Below are positions 26,526 through 35,402 of a stretch of 64,000 bases of DNA, in pieces. The stretch is from Sedimenticola selenatireducens DSM 17993 (lineage in GTDB: Bacteria; Pseudomonadota; Gammaproteobacteria; Chromatiales; Chromatiaceae), in contig NZ_ATZE01000001.1 in assembly GCF_000428045.1 (NCBI RefSeq), forward strand, positions 186,265 through 250,264, given 5' to 3'. The translations under genes were made by a program, and so were the position numbers. Under the pieces are notes generated by a model. The model saw only the letters and a list, made by a program, of their open reading frames with translations. It was not told where the DNA came from and searched no databases. Position 1 is the first letter of the stretch, and each line of letters starts with the position of its first letter.

Positions 26526-27386
26526 ATGAACTGGAATGATTGGATTCTTGGGAATGAGCTGCCCATCCGTCTGGGTTTCTTCTTCGGCATTTTTGTCGTG
26601 ATGGCGGCCTGGGAGGTGCGCTCACCCCGCCGCACACTGACCGTTTCCAAGGCGGTTCGCTGGGTTAACAACCTGGGCCTGGTCTTTCTCAACAGTCTGG
26701 TGCTGCGTGTGCTGTTTCCGGCGGCCGCGGTGGGCGTCGCCGTCCTTGCCCAGCAGCGGGGCTGGGGGCTGCTCAATCTTTACGAGATACCCTTTGTGCC
26801 ATCCGTTGTCATTGCGGTTGTAACGATGGATTTCGTTATCTACCTGCAGCATGTGATGGTTCACGCCATACCCATTCTTTGGCGCCTGCATCGGGTACAC
26901 CATGCCGATCTCGATTACGACGTGACCACCGGCGCGCGCTTCCATACCTTCGAGATCATCCTCTCCATGTTGATCAAGTTCGCCACCATCATGGTGCTGG
27001 GTCCACCGGTGGTCGCGGTGGTGATTTTCGAAGTACTGCTAAATGCCACCGCCATGTTTAACCATGCCAACGTGCGACTTCCCGAAGGGCTGGACCGGAT
27101 GCTGCGTTGGTTCGTGGTCACCCCTGACATGCACCGGGTGCACCACTCAGTGGAGGACGACGAGGCCAACAGCAACTTCGGCTTCAGCCTCCCCTGGTGG
27201 GACAGGCTGTTCGGCACCTACCGCGATCAACCGAGAGGCGGTCACGAGGGCATGACCATCGGCATCCACAAGTTCCGGGATCCGAAACAGGTGGACCAGT
27301 TGCCGGGTATGCTGGCGCTGCCCTTTATCGGCAAGATCAGCGGGTATGCCATCAACCGGCGTGAGTGGAGCGGCGATGAAAAGTAG
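26526..27386 (+). CDS. Sterol desaturase / fatty acid hydroxylase family protein
   Basis: This is a 286-residue integral membrane di-iron enzyme. It has several membrane helices and the histidine clusters QHVMVH, WRLHRVHH and DMHRVHHS, as in the FA_hydroxylase superfamily. These enzymes hydroxylate or desaturate lipids; the substrate here is unknown. A GAGGGAAGGGAAGC ribosome site precedes ATG 26526. Its last codons overlap the start of the VTT-rhodanese gene, so it heads an operon divergent from the sulfur-type ArsR regulator. A link between lipid modification and sulfur stress is suggested only by position. Confidence 0.85.
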   Translation: MNWNDWILGNELPIRLGFFFGIFVVMAAWEVRSPRRTLTVSKAVRWVNNLGLVFLNSLVLRVLFPAAAVGVAVLAQQRGWGLLNLYEIPFVPSVVIAVVTMDFVIYLQHVMVHAIPILWRLHRVHHADLDYDVTTGARFHTFEIILSMLIKFATIMVLGPPVVAVVIFEVLLNATAMFNHANVRLPEGLDRMLRWFVVTPDMHRVHHSVEDDEANSNFGFSLPWWDRLFGTYRDQPRGGHEGMTIGIHKFRDPKQVDQLPGMLALPFIGKISGYAINRREWSGDEK

Positions 27387-28359
27387 ATCGCTGCGTTGGC
27401 TGTTGGTCGCCCTGTTGGCGATGGGTGTTGCACTGACGGTGCTCTATCAGGATCGTTTGGATGTCGCCGCCTTGCAGCAGTGGATCCAGCAGGCCGGTGC
27501 GGCTGCGCCGCTTCTGTTTATATTGATCTACGCCATCGGCGCCCTGTTCTTCCTGCCGGGATCGGCACTGACTCTGGCGGGAGGCGCCTTGTTTGGACCA
27601 GTCTGGGGCACCTTGTGGAACCTGACCGGTGCCACCCTGGGTGCTGCACTGGCTTTCCTCGCTGCCCGCTACCTGGGGGCAGAGTGGGTGCAACGGCGCG
27701 CCGGACCGAAGCTGAAACGACTCACCGACGGAGTGGCAGCGGAAGGTTGGCGCTTCGTGGCGTTCGTCCGTTTGGTGCCGCTGTTCCCTTTCAATCTGCT
27801 CAATTATGCACTGGGCCTGACCCGCATCTCTTTTCTGCCATACCTGTTGGCTACCTGGATTTTCATGTTGCCCGGCGCGCTTGCCTATACCTATCTGGGT
27901 TATGCGGGACGCGAGGCGGTGGCCGGTGGCGAAGGAGTGATTCAAAAGGGGTTGCTGGCGCTGGCGCTGTTGGCGGTCGTCGCCTTCCTGCCGCGTTTGA
28001 TCGCCAAGTTACGCGAGCGCCCCATGCTCGAGGTGAGCGAGCTCAAGCAGCGTTTGGACGCAGGAGAAAATCTGCTGGTGCTGGATGTGCGCACCGCCTC
28101 CGATTTTGTCGGTGAGCAGGGGCACTTGGTCGCTGCCCAAAACCTGCCACTGGAAGAGTTGCCGGCGCGCGTGGAGGAGCTGGAGCCCTGGTTGGAACAG
28201 ACCGTGGCGCTGGTATGCCGTACCGACCGACGTTCCGCCAAAGCCGCCGCCATCCTGGCGGGGGCCGGTTTCTCTGACGTACACGTGGTGGGCGGCGGCA
28301 TGACAGCCTGGCTCGGCCATGGCTGGCCCGTCGAAGAGGTTCAACTGAAAAAGGAGTGA
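27376..28359 (+). CDS. VTT (DedA/TVP38-type) membrane protein fused to a rhodanese domain
   Basis: This is a 327-residue protein. The N-terminal part (about 1-210) is a VTT/SNARE-associated membrane domain: GALFFLPGSALTLAGGALFG, GATLGAALAFLAARY and FVRLVPLFPFNLLNYALGL. The C-terminal part (about 215-320) is a cytoplasmic rhodanese with LLVLDVRTASDFVGEQGHL and the active-site loop VCRTDRRSAKAA. The fusion suggests sulfur transfer coupled to a membrane transporter. ATG 27376 overlaps the upstream stop by a few bases. It is followed after six bases by a DsrE-like gene. Confidence 0.88.
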   Translation: MKSRSLRWLLVALLAMGVALTVLYQDRLDVAALQQWIQQAGAAAPLLFILIYAIGALFFLPGSALTLAGGALFGPVWGTLWNLTGATLGAALAFLAARYLGAEWVQRRAGPKLKRLTDGVAAEGWRFVAFVRLVPLFPFNLLNYALGLTRISFLPYLLATWIFMLPGALAYTYLGYAGREAVAGGEGVIQKGLLALALLAVVAFLPRLIAKLRERPMLEVSELKQRLDAGENLLVLDVRTASDFVGEQGHLVAAQNLPLEELPARVEELEPWLEQTVALVCRTDRRSAKAAAILAGAGFSDVHVVGGGMTAWLGHGWPVEEVQLKKE

Positions 28360-28365
28360 TGTGAC

Positions 28366-28710
28366 ATGAAGACCTTACTGATTCTCAATGATCCCCCCTA
28401 CGGCACCGAACGCAGCTTCAACGGCCTGCGTTTGGCCAAGGCGCTGGCCGGCGAAAAAGTGGAGGTGTCGCTATTTCTGATGGCGGATGCCGTGGCCTGC
28501 GCCAAAGCCGGACAGAAGGTGCCACAGGGCTATTACAACCTGGAGCTGATGGTGAAGTCGGTCGCGCGTACGGGTGAGGTTCTCTGTTGCGGCACCTGCA
28601 TGGATGCACGCGGCCTGGCCGACGACGAACTGGTGGAGGGAGCTCGGCGCAGCACCATGAAGGAACTGGCGGAGCAAACCGTCGCTGCCGATCGGGTTCT
28701 CGTCTTCTGA
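28366..28710 (+). CDS. DsrE/YchN-like sulfur-relay protein
   Basis: This is a 114-residue DsrE/F-fold protein starting MKTLLILNDPPYGTERS, with a cysteine cluster VLCCGTCMDARGL (about 64-76) that could carry persulfide. Relatives move sulfane sulfur between rhodaneses, TusA and DsrEFH in sulfur-oxidising bacteria. It lies between a rhodanese fusion and a sulfide:quinone oxidoreductase-like gene, which supports a sulfur-relay role. The start has an AAGGAGTGATGTGAC leader with a good ribosome site. Confidence 0.85.
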   Translation: MKTLLILNDPPYGTERSFNGLRLAKALAGEKVEVSLFLMADAVACAKAGQKVPQGYYNLELMVKSVARTGEVLCCGTCMDARGLADDELVEGARRSTMKELAEQTVAADRVLVF

Positions 28711-28761
28711 TCCGCCAGCACGAAGAGGTCTGCAAAAGAGATACCGGTGGAGAAATCAAAG

Positions 28762-29967
28762 ATGAAGGTCCTCATAATGGGTGCTTCTTTCGGTGGGATG
28801 ACCGCGGCCTATGAGCTGCGCAAACGCCTTTCGCCTGGGCAATGTGAGATCAGGGTGATTTCGAAAGATCCCCGATTCACGTTTATCCCTTCGCTGCCAT
28901 GGGTTGCCCTTGGGTCGCGAAGCCTCGATCAGATCAGCTTCGATCTTGCGGGCTCCTTTACACGTAAGGAAATTGAATTCGTGCATGGCGGCGTCACCCG
29001 CATAGATCCGGAATCCCGGCGCGTGTACACAGACGCTGGGGAATATGCGTATGACGTTTTAGTCATCGCCACCGGACACCGCAGTGCCAACGAAGCTGTT
29101 CCCGGTCTCGGACCGTTCGACGGTCCCGGACACTCGCTCATGTCACCGCCCGAAGCGGAAGAAGCGAGGGATGCGCTGCAGACATTCCTTGGCGATCCTG
29201 GTCCGCTCGTTGTGGGTTGTGCGCCGGGAGCAAGTTGCATAGGTCCGGCCTACGAGTTTGTCTTTCAGGTGGATCATCTGTTGCGCTCCCGGCGAATGCG
29301 CCACAAGGTCCCCATCGTTTTTGTCACGCCAGAACCCTTTCTCGGGCATTTCGGCGTGGGGGGCGTCGGCAAGGCGCGGCAGTTTCTCGAGGGGGAGTTC
29401 GAACAGCGGGACATTCGTTACTTTACCTCGGCGGCTGTATCCAGGATCGCCGAGTCTGCGGTCGATCTCGCCGACGGGACGAACTTCGAATCCGCATTCT
29501 CGCTCTTCATCCCGCCGCTGGCGGGCGTGAAGCCCTTGGCCGAGGCACCGAATCTGGCCAATCCCAAGGGATTTGTGCCGGTCGAAGAAAACTATCGGCA
29601 CCAGACGTTTTCCGATATCTACGCGGTTGGGGTGGCCGTTGCATTGCCACCGGTCGAGCAGACGCCTGTTCCCGTGAACTTCCCCAAGACCGGTCACATG
29701 ACGGAACAGATGGCAAGGATGGCGGCCCACAACATCGCGGCCAGGGTGCTGGGAAACGAGAAGATTGCCCGTCCGTTGCACGCTGAGTGCATCCTGGACA
29801 TGGGTGACCGGGCAGTAATGATCAAGGCGGATCCCTTCCGTCCGCCGCGCAACATTGCCCGCTTCAGCGAGGGCCGGCACTGGCTGTGGGCCAAGAAGGC
29901 CTTTGAGCGCTATTACCTGTGGAGGAGCAGACGCGGCAAAACGGTAGCTGGCGAATGGGGATGGTGA
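28762..29967 (+). CDS. Sulfide:quinone oxidoreductase-like flavoprotein
   Basis: This is a 401-residue FAD-dependent oxidoreductase. An N-terminal Rossmann motif is MGASFGGMTAAYELRKRL. The SQR-type segment GCAPGASCIGPAYEF holds C153 and C159, and a third cysteine is C343 in AECILDMGDRAVM. Three conserved cysteines with this spacing are expected for type I SQR, which oxidises sulfide to polysulfide and reduces quinone. The C-terminus is basic and amphipathic (KKAFERYYLWRSRRGK), suitable for membrane attachment. ATG 28762 opens directly on the first beta strand with GGAG nine bases upstream; GTG 28747 is an alternative. Confidence 0.82.
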   Translation: MKVLIMGASFGGMTAAYELRKRLSPGQCEIRVISKDPRFTFIPSLPWVALGSRSLDQISFDLAGSFTRKEIEFVHGGVTRIDPESRRVYTDAGEYAYDVLVIATGHRSANEAVPGLGPFDGPGHSLMSPPEAEEARDALQTFLGDPGPLVVGCAPGASCIGPAYEFVFQVDHLLRSRRMRHKVPIVFVTPEPFLGHFGVGGVGKARQFLEGEFEQRDIRYFTSAAVSRIAESAVDLADGTNFESAFSLFIPPLAGVKPLAEAPNLANPKGFVPVEENYRHQTFSDIYAVGVAVALPPVEQTPVPVNFPKTGHMTEQMARMAAHNIAARVLGNEKIARPLHAECILDMGDRAVMIKADPFRPPRNIARFSEGRHWLWAKKAFERYYLWRSRRGKTVAGEWGW

Positions 29968-30012
29968 AGGGTGCATTTTCGATCTGGGTGTTACCACTGA
30001 GAGGGATATGAA

Positions 30013-32319
30013 ATGTTGAAACGACTGATCTGGCTTGCCATGGACTTTCCTAAGTCCACCATCCTTCTGGTGCTTTTGGCCACTATCGCCTTCGGTACTC
30101 AGTTCCCGAAGATCCACATCGACACCGATCCGGAGAACATGCTGCCCGCCGATCAGGCGGACCGGGTGCTCTACAACCGGGCCAAACAGGATTTCGGCAT
30201 TCACGACTTGATCGTACTCGGCATCACCGACGAGGCCGGAATGTTCCAAGCCGACAGGTTATCCCGGGTTGCGCGAGTGGTTGAGCGCCTGTTGGGTATT
30301 CATGGCGTGATCACCGCGGATGTCATCAGTCTGACCACCACCGACGATGTACGCTCCAGGGGGGGACTGCTCGAAGTGCGCCCGCTGATGCAGCGGGTTC
30401 CGCAGAACCAGGCGGAGATCGACTCGCTGCGTAAGGCCATTGCCGACAACCCGCTGTTCACCGACAAGCTGGCCTCCGCAGACGGCACAGCGCTTGCTGT
30501 TTACATTCCTATCGAGAGCAAAGACCAGGCAGCGCGTATTGGCGACGAACTGCGCGCCATCCTGGACGAGGAGCTGACCCCGCAACAGCAATACCACATG
30601 GCAGGTCTGCCCATCGCCGAAGACAGCTTCGGCATCGAGATGTTCCGCCAGATGGGCATAGTGTCGCCAGCCAGCGGGGGCATGCTGTTTCTGCTGCTCT
30701 GGTTCGCGTTTCGTAAACTCACCCTGGTTGTGCCGGTGATGGTGGTGGCCATGTTCACCGTGGCCTGGGGTATGGGGCTGCTGATTGGCATGGGCTACAC
30801 CGTGCATATTATGTCGAGCATGATCCCGGTGTTCCTGATGCCGATTGCTGTGCTCGACTCGGTGCACATTCTCAGCGACTTCTACGACCGCTATCCGCGG
30901 CTCAAGGACCGGCGGGCGGCCCTGCGCGAGAGTATCGAGGAACTCTACACTCCGATGCTCTACACATCGGTGACCTCGGCTGCCGGTTTTGCCTCGCTGA
31001 TGCTGGCCGACATCCCGCCGGTGCAAGTGTTCGGCGCCTTCGTCGCCTTCGGTATCCTGGTCGCATTCTTACTAACCGTTACCCTGGTCCCCGCCACCAT
31101 CGTGCTGATCCGCGAGGAGCGGTTGCAGGCGGTTATCGGCTCCATGGACAGCGAGGGCGGCCGGCTCGGCAAGGTGTTGCGGGAATTCGGGCGTTTTGCG
31201 TTCGGGCGCGCGGTGCCGGTGGCCCTGCTCGCCGCTCTGGTCCTAGGCCTGGGTTTCTGGGGGGTGTCGCGCACCGTGGTCAATGACAACCCGGTGGCCT
31301 GGTTCCCGGAGAGCCACGATCTGCGCGTGGCCGACCGGGTCATGAACCGACAGTTCGGTGGCACCTACATGGCATACCTGCTGATCGAAGGCAAGGCGGC
31401 CGGCGACATGAAGCGACCTGAGGTCATGGCCTACATGGAGGGGCTGCAACGGACCCTGGAGACCGATCCCAAGGTGGGCAAAACCTCTTCGCTGGCGGAT
31501 GTGATCAAGCAGGTTAGCTACGTAGTTCACGATGCTGATCCACAGCACAGGCGTATTCCTGAAAAAGCCGATGAACTGGCGCAGTACCTGTTCCTGTATG
31601 AGACGGCCGGTGACGCAGGAGACCTGGACAATTTCGTCGACTATGACTATCGCAGCGCCAACATCTGGGTGCAGATGCAGGCGGGGGACAACCTGGAGAT
31701 GGCGCGGGTGGTGGAACTGGTCGACCGGCACCTGGAGAGAGCGCCGCCGCCCGTGGGTGTGCAGGTGCGCTGGTCTGGTCTCACCTACATCAACAAGGTA
31801 TGGCAGGACGAAATGGTGGTGGGGATGATGAAGGCGGTGATGGGCGGCTTCGTCGCCGTGTTCGTACTAATGGCCTTCCTGTTCCGCTCTCTGAGTTTGG
31901 GCTTTCTCTCCATGCTGCCCCTGACTTTTGCCATCACCCTCTCTTATGGCCTCGCTGCCTTCGCCGGCAAGGAGTATGACATGCCCATGTCGGTCTGCTC
32001 AGCCCTGACCCTGGGACTCTCCATCGACTTTGCCATTCACTTCGTGCAGCGCTACCGGTGCAACCTGGCGCGACTGGGCGGGGATCTCAGCGCTACCAAC
32101 GCCGTGGTCTTCGGTGAGACGGCGCGGGCCATCGTGCGCAATGCGCTGGTGATCGCCGTGGGCTTCTCGCCCATGGTGCTGTCACCCCTCGGCCCTTACA
32201 AAACAGTGGGTGTGTTCTTCGCGTTGCTGATGTTGTTCTCCGCACTTACCGCCCTGGGTCTGCTGCCAGGACTGTTGAAGCTTACCCACGGTCGGTTGTG
32301 GCAAGCCAAGACCACCTAA
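30013..32319 (+). CDS. RND/MMPL-family exporter (HAE3 type)
   Basis: This is a 768-residue inner-membrane protein with the duplicated RND layout. There is one N-terminal helix, a large periplasmic loop (DTDPENMLPADQ near residue 40), then a five-helix block. The second half repeats this (FWGVSRTVVNDNPVAWFP, then GMMKAVMGGFVAVFVLMAF). The FAIHFVQRYR segment near the end lies where sterol-sensing/MMPL domains carry charged residues. It is about 270 residues shorter than tripartite HAE1 pumps. The next two genes encode a LolA-like periplasmic protein and an outer-membrane barrel, so together they could export a lipid or hydrophobic compound. Confidence 0.88.
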   Translation: MLKRLIWLAMDFPKSTILLVLLATIAFGTQFPKIHIDTDPENMLPADQADRVLYNRAKQDFGIHDLIVLGITDEAGMFQADRLSRVARVVERLLGIHGVITADVISLTTTDDVRSRGGLLEVRPLMQRVPQNQAEIDSLRKAIADNPLFTDKLASADGTALAVYIPIESKDQAARIGDELRAILDEELTPQQQYHMAGLPIAEDSFGIEMFRQMGIVSPASGGMLFLLLWFAFRKLTLVVPVMVVAMFTVAWGMGLLIGMGYTVHIMSSMIPVFLMPIAVLDSVHILSDFYDRYPRLKDRRAALRESIEELYTPMLYTSVTSAAGFASLMLADIPPVQVFGAFVAFGILVAFLLTVTLVPATIVLIREERLQAVIGSMDSEGGRLGKVLREFGRFAFGRAVPVALLAALVLGLGFWGVSRTVVNDNPVAWFPESHDLRVADRVMNRQFGGTYMAYLLIEGKAAGDMKRPEVMAYMEGLQRTLETDPKVGKTSSLADVIKQVSYVVHDADPQHRRIPEKADELAQYLFLYETAGDAGDLDNFVDYDYRSANIWVQMQAGDNLEMARVVELVDRHLERAPPPVGVQVRWSGLTYINKVWQDEMVVGMMKAVMGGFVAVFVLMAFLFRSLSLGFLSMLPLTFAITLSYGLAAFAGKEYDMPMSVCSALTLGLSIDFAIHFVQRYRCNLARLGGDLSATNAVVFGETARAIVRNALVIAVGFSPMVLSPLGPYKTVGVFFALLMLFSALTALGLLPGLLKLTHGRLWQAKTT

Positions 32320-32332
32320 AGGAGGTGTCGTC

Positions 32333-33187
32333 ATGAAATGCACAAGTTTACTCATCATCCTTAGCTTCGCCTGCAGTGTTGCAGTTCAGACACCATCTTT
32401 TGCCGCGGCCCCCACCGCGAATGAAGCGGTACCGGGCCTCCTGCCCTCCAGCCGCATAAGTCCATCCGTGGACAAAATCGTCGCGCGCTCTCTCGAGACT
32501 TTTTATTACGCGGGAGAGGATCAGCGCACGCGGGTCAGCATGCGGTTGATCAACTCCCAGGGCAAGGAGCGCAAGCGCGTGATGACCCTGCTGCGCAAGG
32601 ACCTGGGTACGTCGGGAGAGCAGCGTTACTACATCTATTTCCACGAACCCTCGGATGTGAAGGGCACCGCCTTCATGGTGTGGAAATACCCGGCCCGAGA
32701 AGACGACCGCTGGATCTTCATCCCGGCAATCAAGCTGGTCAGGCGCATCGCAGCCGACGACAAGCGCTCATCCTTCGTCGGTTCCGACTTTACCTACGAG
32801 GACGTCTCCGGCCGCGATCTGGAGGACGAGACCCATAACCTGTTGGGGGAGGAGACGCTGGGCGGTCGCCCGGTCTTCAAGATCGAGAGCGCTCCGCAAG
32901 CCAAGGTGGAGTATGTTCGCCGCCTCTCCTGGATCGATCGGGAGCGGGGCCTGCCGCTCAAAGAGGAGTACTACGATGCGCGGGGTGAACTGCTGCGCAC
33001 TTTTTCGGCCGACGAGGTGCGCGAGGTTGACGGTCACTGGACCGCAACGCGCCGCACCATGCACGATGCTCAGAGCGGCCATCGCACCGAGGTGGTATTC
33101 GATGAAGTGAACTATGACGTAGGGCTCGGTGAAGATCTGTTCAGTGAGCGCTACCTTCGCCGCCCGCCTGGGCAGTGGGTCCGATGA
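32333..33187 (+). CDS. LolA-like outer membrane lipoprotein-sorting family protein
   Basis: This is a 284-residue exported protein with signal peptide MKCTSLLIILSFACSVAVQ...SFAA. The mature part includes RTRVSMRLINSQGKERKRVM, YYIYFHEPSDVKGTAFM, DRWIFIPAIKLVRRIAADD and SFVGSDFTYEDVSGRDL, as in the PF17131-type family found next to RND exporters. These proteins are thought to shuttle lipids or partner with RND pumps in the periplasm. A GGAGG ribosome site precedes ATG 32333. Its stop overlaps the start of the outer-membrane gene. Confidence 0.85.
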   Translation: MKCTSLLIILSFACSVAVQTPSFAAAPTANEAVPGLLPSSRISPSVDKIVARSLETFYYAGEDQRTRVSMRLINSQGKERKRVMTLLRKDLGTSGEQRYYIYFHEPSDVKGTAFMVWKYPAREDDRWIFIPAIKLVRRIAADDKRSSFVGSDFTYEDVSGRDLEDETHNLLGEETLGGRPVFKIESAPQAKVEYVRRLSWIDRERGLPLKEEYYDARGELLRTFSADEVREVDGHWTATRRTMHDAQSGHRTEVVFDEVNYDVGLGEDLFSERYLRRPPGQWVR

Positions 33188-34440
33188 GCACAGAGAAAGG
33201 GGTCAAGAAATTGGGGTTTGACTCCTTTTTCTTCCTGTTCTTTATGCTGGTTTGGAGTGCCACTGTTTCTGCAGGAGATTCCGGTTGGATGCCGCAGATC
33301 CACGGCTTCCTCCAGGCTCACGCAGCGGCACGTCTGGGCAATGTCGATTGCGCTGTGCAGACCGCCTGCGACTGGCCCTTCAACGAACAGCGCCTGCAGC
33401 TCAAGGCGGAGGGGAGCGGAATGGGGGGTTCGCTGGGCTATGCCGCCAAGCTTGATCTGCTGCACGACGCCGCCCTCGATGACTCGGATTCGGATGTCCG
33501 GGAACTCTATGCCGACTACAATGCCGAACATTTAACGCTCCGTGCCGGCCGCCAGGTGAACACCTGGGGTGTGGCGGACCTGCTGTTCATCAATGACACT
33601 TTTCCCAAAGACTGGGTCTCTTTTTTCGGTGGCCTGCCTCTGGAATATCTAAAACTCGGCAGCGACGCCCTGCGCCTTGACCTCTATCCCGAGTTCGCCG
33701 ATGTGCAGATTCTGCTGGCCGACTTTCGCGAGGACAGACTGCCGGACAGGGATCGCTTCGTCCTGCCGGGTCCGGAGATCTCCGCTGCCTTGGACGAACC
33801 CTCGGATCTGGAGGCCAGTCTGCGCGTCTCGCGCTATTTCGGCAGTTGGGACGGAGCCGTCTATCTCTCCCGCACCCACTATCGTGCTCCGGCAATGAGC
33901 CAGATAGCAGGGCAGTGGCGCGGCGAATACCCGCGCCTGAATGCCTATGGTGCCAGTCTCTCGGGACCGCTGGGAAACGGCGTGCTCAACTTCGAAGCAG
34001 GTTATTACGACTCGGTTAGAGATCGAGATGGCACCGATCCGGCGGTAGAGAACAGTCAAACGCGGCTGCTTATCGGCTACAGCCGCCAGGTTGCCGAGGA
34101 GACGACGCTTGGGTTTCAAGCTTATGCCGAGTGGATGCACGACCATGACGCCTACCGCCGCACCCTGCCGGCGGGAGTGCCGGAACGTGATGAGCTGCGT
34201 ACGGTGGCGACCCTGCGTTTCACCCAGTTTCACCTGCATCAGACGCTGCGTCTCAGCCTTTTCGCCTTCTGGGGTGTCAGCGAGGGCGATGGTTACATCA
34301 TCCCATCTGTGCGTTATGCCTTCAGCGATAACCTGTGGGGTGAACTGGGGGCGAACCTGTTCGTGGGCGACCGCAACGGCCAGTTCGGTTCCCTCGGCGA
34401 CAACGACAACGTCTACGCGACACTGCGTTACGCGTTTTGA
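33184..34440 (+). CDS. Outer-membrane beta-barrel protein of the RND exporter cluster
   Basis: This is a 418-residue protein with an N-terminal signal (FDSFFFLFFMLVWSATVSAG). Many alternating hydrophobic strands follow, including LTLRAGRQVNTWGVADLLF, and the C-terminus is TLRYAF, a typical terminal beta-barrel signal with final phenylalanine. The substrate is unknown. ATG 33184 overlaps the stop of the LolA-like gene by four bases, so the two are coupled. It is probably the outer-membrane partner of the RND/LolA-like pair. Confidence 0.78.
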   Translation: MSTEKGVKKLGFDSFFFLFFMLVWSATVSAGDSGWMPQIHGFLQAHAAARLGNVDCAVQTACDWPFNEQRLQLKAEGSGMGGSLGYAAKLDLLHDAALDDSDSDVRELYADYNAEHLTLRAGRQVNTWGVADLLFINDTFPKDWVSFFGGLPLEYLKLGSDALRLDLYPEFADVQILLADFREDRLPDRDRFVLPGPEISAALDEPSDLEASLRVSRYFGSWDGAVYLSRTHYRAPAMSQIAGQWRGEYPRLNAYGASLSGPLGNGVLNFEAGYYDSVRDRDGTDPAVENSQTRLLIGYSRQVAEETTLGFQAYAEWMHDHDAYRRTLPAGVPERDELRTVATLRFTQFHLHQTLRLSLFAFWGVSEGDGYIIPSVRYAFSDNLWGELGANLFVGDRNGQFGSLGDNDNVYATLRYAF

Positions 34441-34455
34441 GGAGGAGTAAGCATC

Positions 34456-34769
34456 ATGTCCGGCATCACCATTATGTCCAAGCAGCCGCCGGGCGGGCGC
34501 TGCTCCCTGTATATGCGCTACGCCGAGACCTTGAAGCAGAGCTGGGTATCGAGTTGGAGATCCGTTTCTGCGACGATGGCGCGGAGGTCCCACCGCCCGC
34601 GATGTTAATTTATGGCGCACTGATTACCCCTTCGGACGGAGTGATCCTCTCTCCCGAGGATATCGCCGGACAGCTGCGGGACCGTCTCTCCGCGGATGAG
34701 GTCGCCAAGCTTGCCCGGCTGCTGGAGGAGACCCAGGAGCAGTGGATGGAGGAGTGGAGCGATGGGTAG
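34456..34769 (+). pseudogene. Small unknown gene with a probable frameshift
   Basis: A strong GAGGAGGAG site (34439-34447) lies eight bases before ATG 34456. That frame reads MSGITIMSKQPPGGRCSLYM and RYAETLKQ, then degenerates and stops near 34606. The next frame continues sensibly from about 34534 with ELGIELEIRFCDDGAEVPPP and IYGALITPSDGVILSPEDI to a stop at 34769. Joining the two frames near 34534 gives one coherent protein of about 104 residues with one cysteine in each half. I interpret this as a one-base deletion or a sequencing error. The alternative TTG 34437 start gives an unlikely His/Arg-rich N-terminus. The family is unknown to me. Confidence 0.6.
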
Positions 34770-34802
34770 AGTAGAACCGGATCCGAACCTTGGGTGGGCC
34801 TT

Positions 34803-35390
34803 ATGACACACGAATACTGGATAGCAATGATCGTGCTCCAGGCGCTTCTCTTCAGCGGCGGCGCCGCGGCAGCCGATGTCGAGCATAGCCGCGATCCGGC
34901 GACGGGACTGGAGACCTGGCAGTGGCAGGGCGACACAGCGTCGTTCACCTTCACCCAGCGACTTCCGGATCAGTCCCGCGCCTATTTTCAGGGCCGTGGT
35001 TTTGCGTCGGCCGATGCCGAGCCGGTGGCCATGGCCTGCGTCTTTCAGGCAATCATCCGCAACCGTGCAGGTTCCGGTGCACCGATCGATCTCGATCTCT
35101 CGGGATGGCGGGTGATACCCGCGCAGGGGAGTCCGCATCCACCGCGGCTGGAAGCGGATTGGCAACAGGAGTGGGAGCGCCGCCAGCTTTCCGGACCGGC
35201 GCGCACCGCTTTTCGCTGGTCGTTGTTCCCGACCCGGCAGACTTTCCAGCCCGGTGACTGGAACATGGGCATGGTGACTTTCGGCCCGCCGCCGGGAGAC
35301 CGTTTCGATCTCGAACTGACATGGAAGCGGGGCGGCACGCCTGGGCACGTACGCCTGGAGTCGATGCGCTGCGCACCCGATCAACCCTGA
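34803..35390 (+). CDS. Exported protein of unknown function
   Basis: This is a 195-residue protein with a signal peptide (IAMIVLQALLFSGGAAAADV) and then a beta-rich region. It contains GLETWQWQGDTASFTFTQRL, a LDLSGWRVIPAQGSPHPPRL segment and a C-terminal FGPPPGDRFDLELTWKRGG. No catalytic motif or metal site is evident and I do not recognise a family. ATG 34803 is preferred over GTG 34794 because it starts the signal peptide. It lies between the frameshifted small gene and a TlpA-like thioredoxin, and is probably periplasmic. Confidence 0.65.
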   Translation: MTHEYWIAMIVLQALLFSGGAAAADVEHSRDPATGLETWQWQGDTASFTFTQRLPDQSRAYFQGRGFASADAEPVAMACVFQAIIRNRAGSGAPIDLDLSGWRVIPAQGSPHPPRLEADWQQEWERRQLSGPARTAFRWSLFPTRQTFQPGDWNMGMVTFGPPPGDRFDLELTWKRGGTPGHVRLESMRCAPDQP

Positions 35391-35402
35391 GAGGAGAATA
35401 AT

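Noticed and set aside
29143-30249. A 368-codon minus-strand open frame
   Set aside because: Opposite the SQR-like gene and the RND exporter start; no domain seen and both + strand genes have family motifs.
33649-34620. A 323-codon minus-strand open frame
   Set aside because: Antisense shadow of the outer-membrane barrel gene, which has a signal peptide and a terminal phenylalanine.
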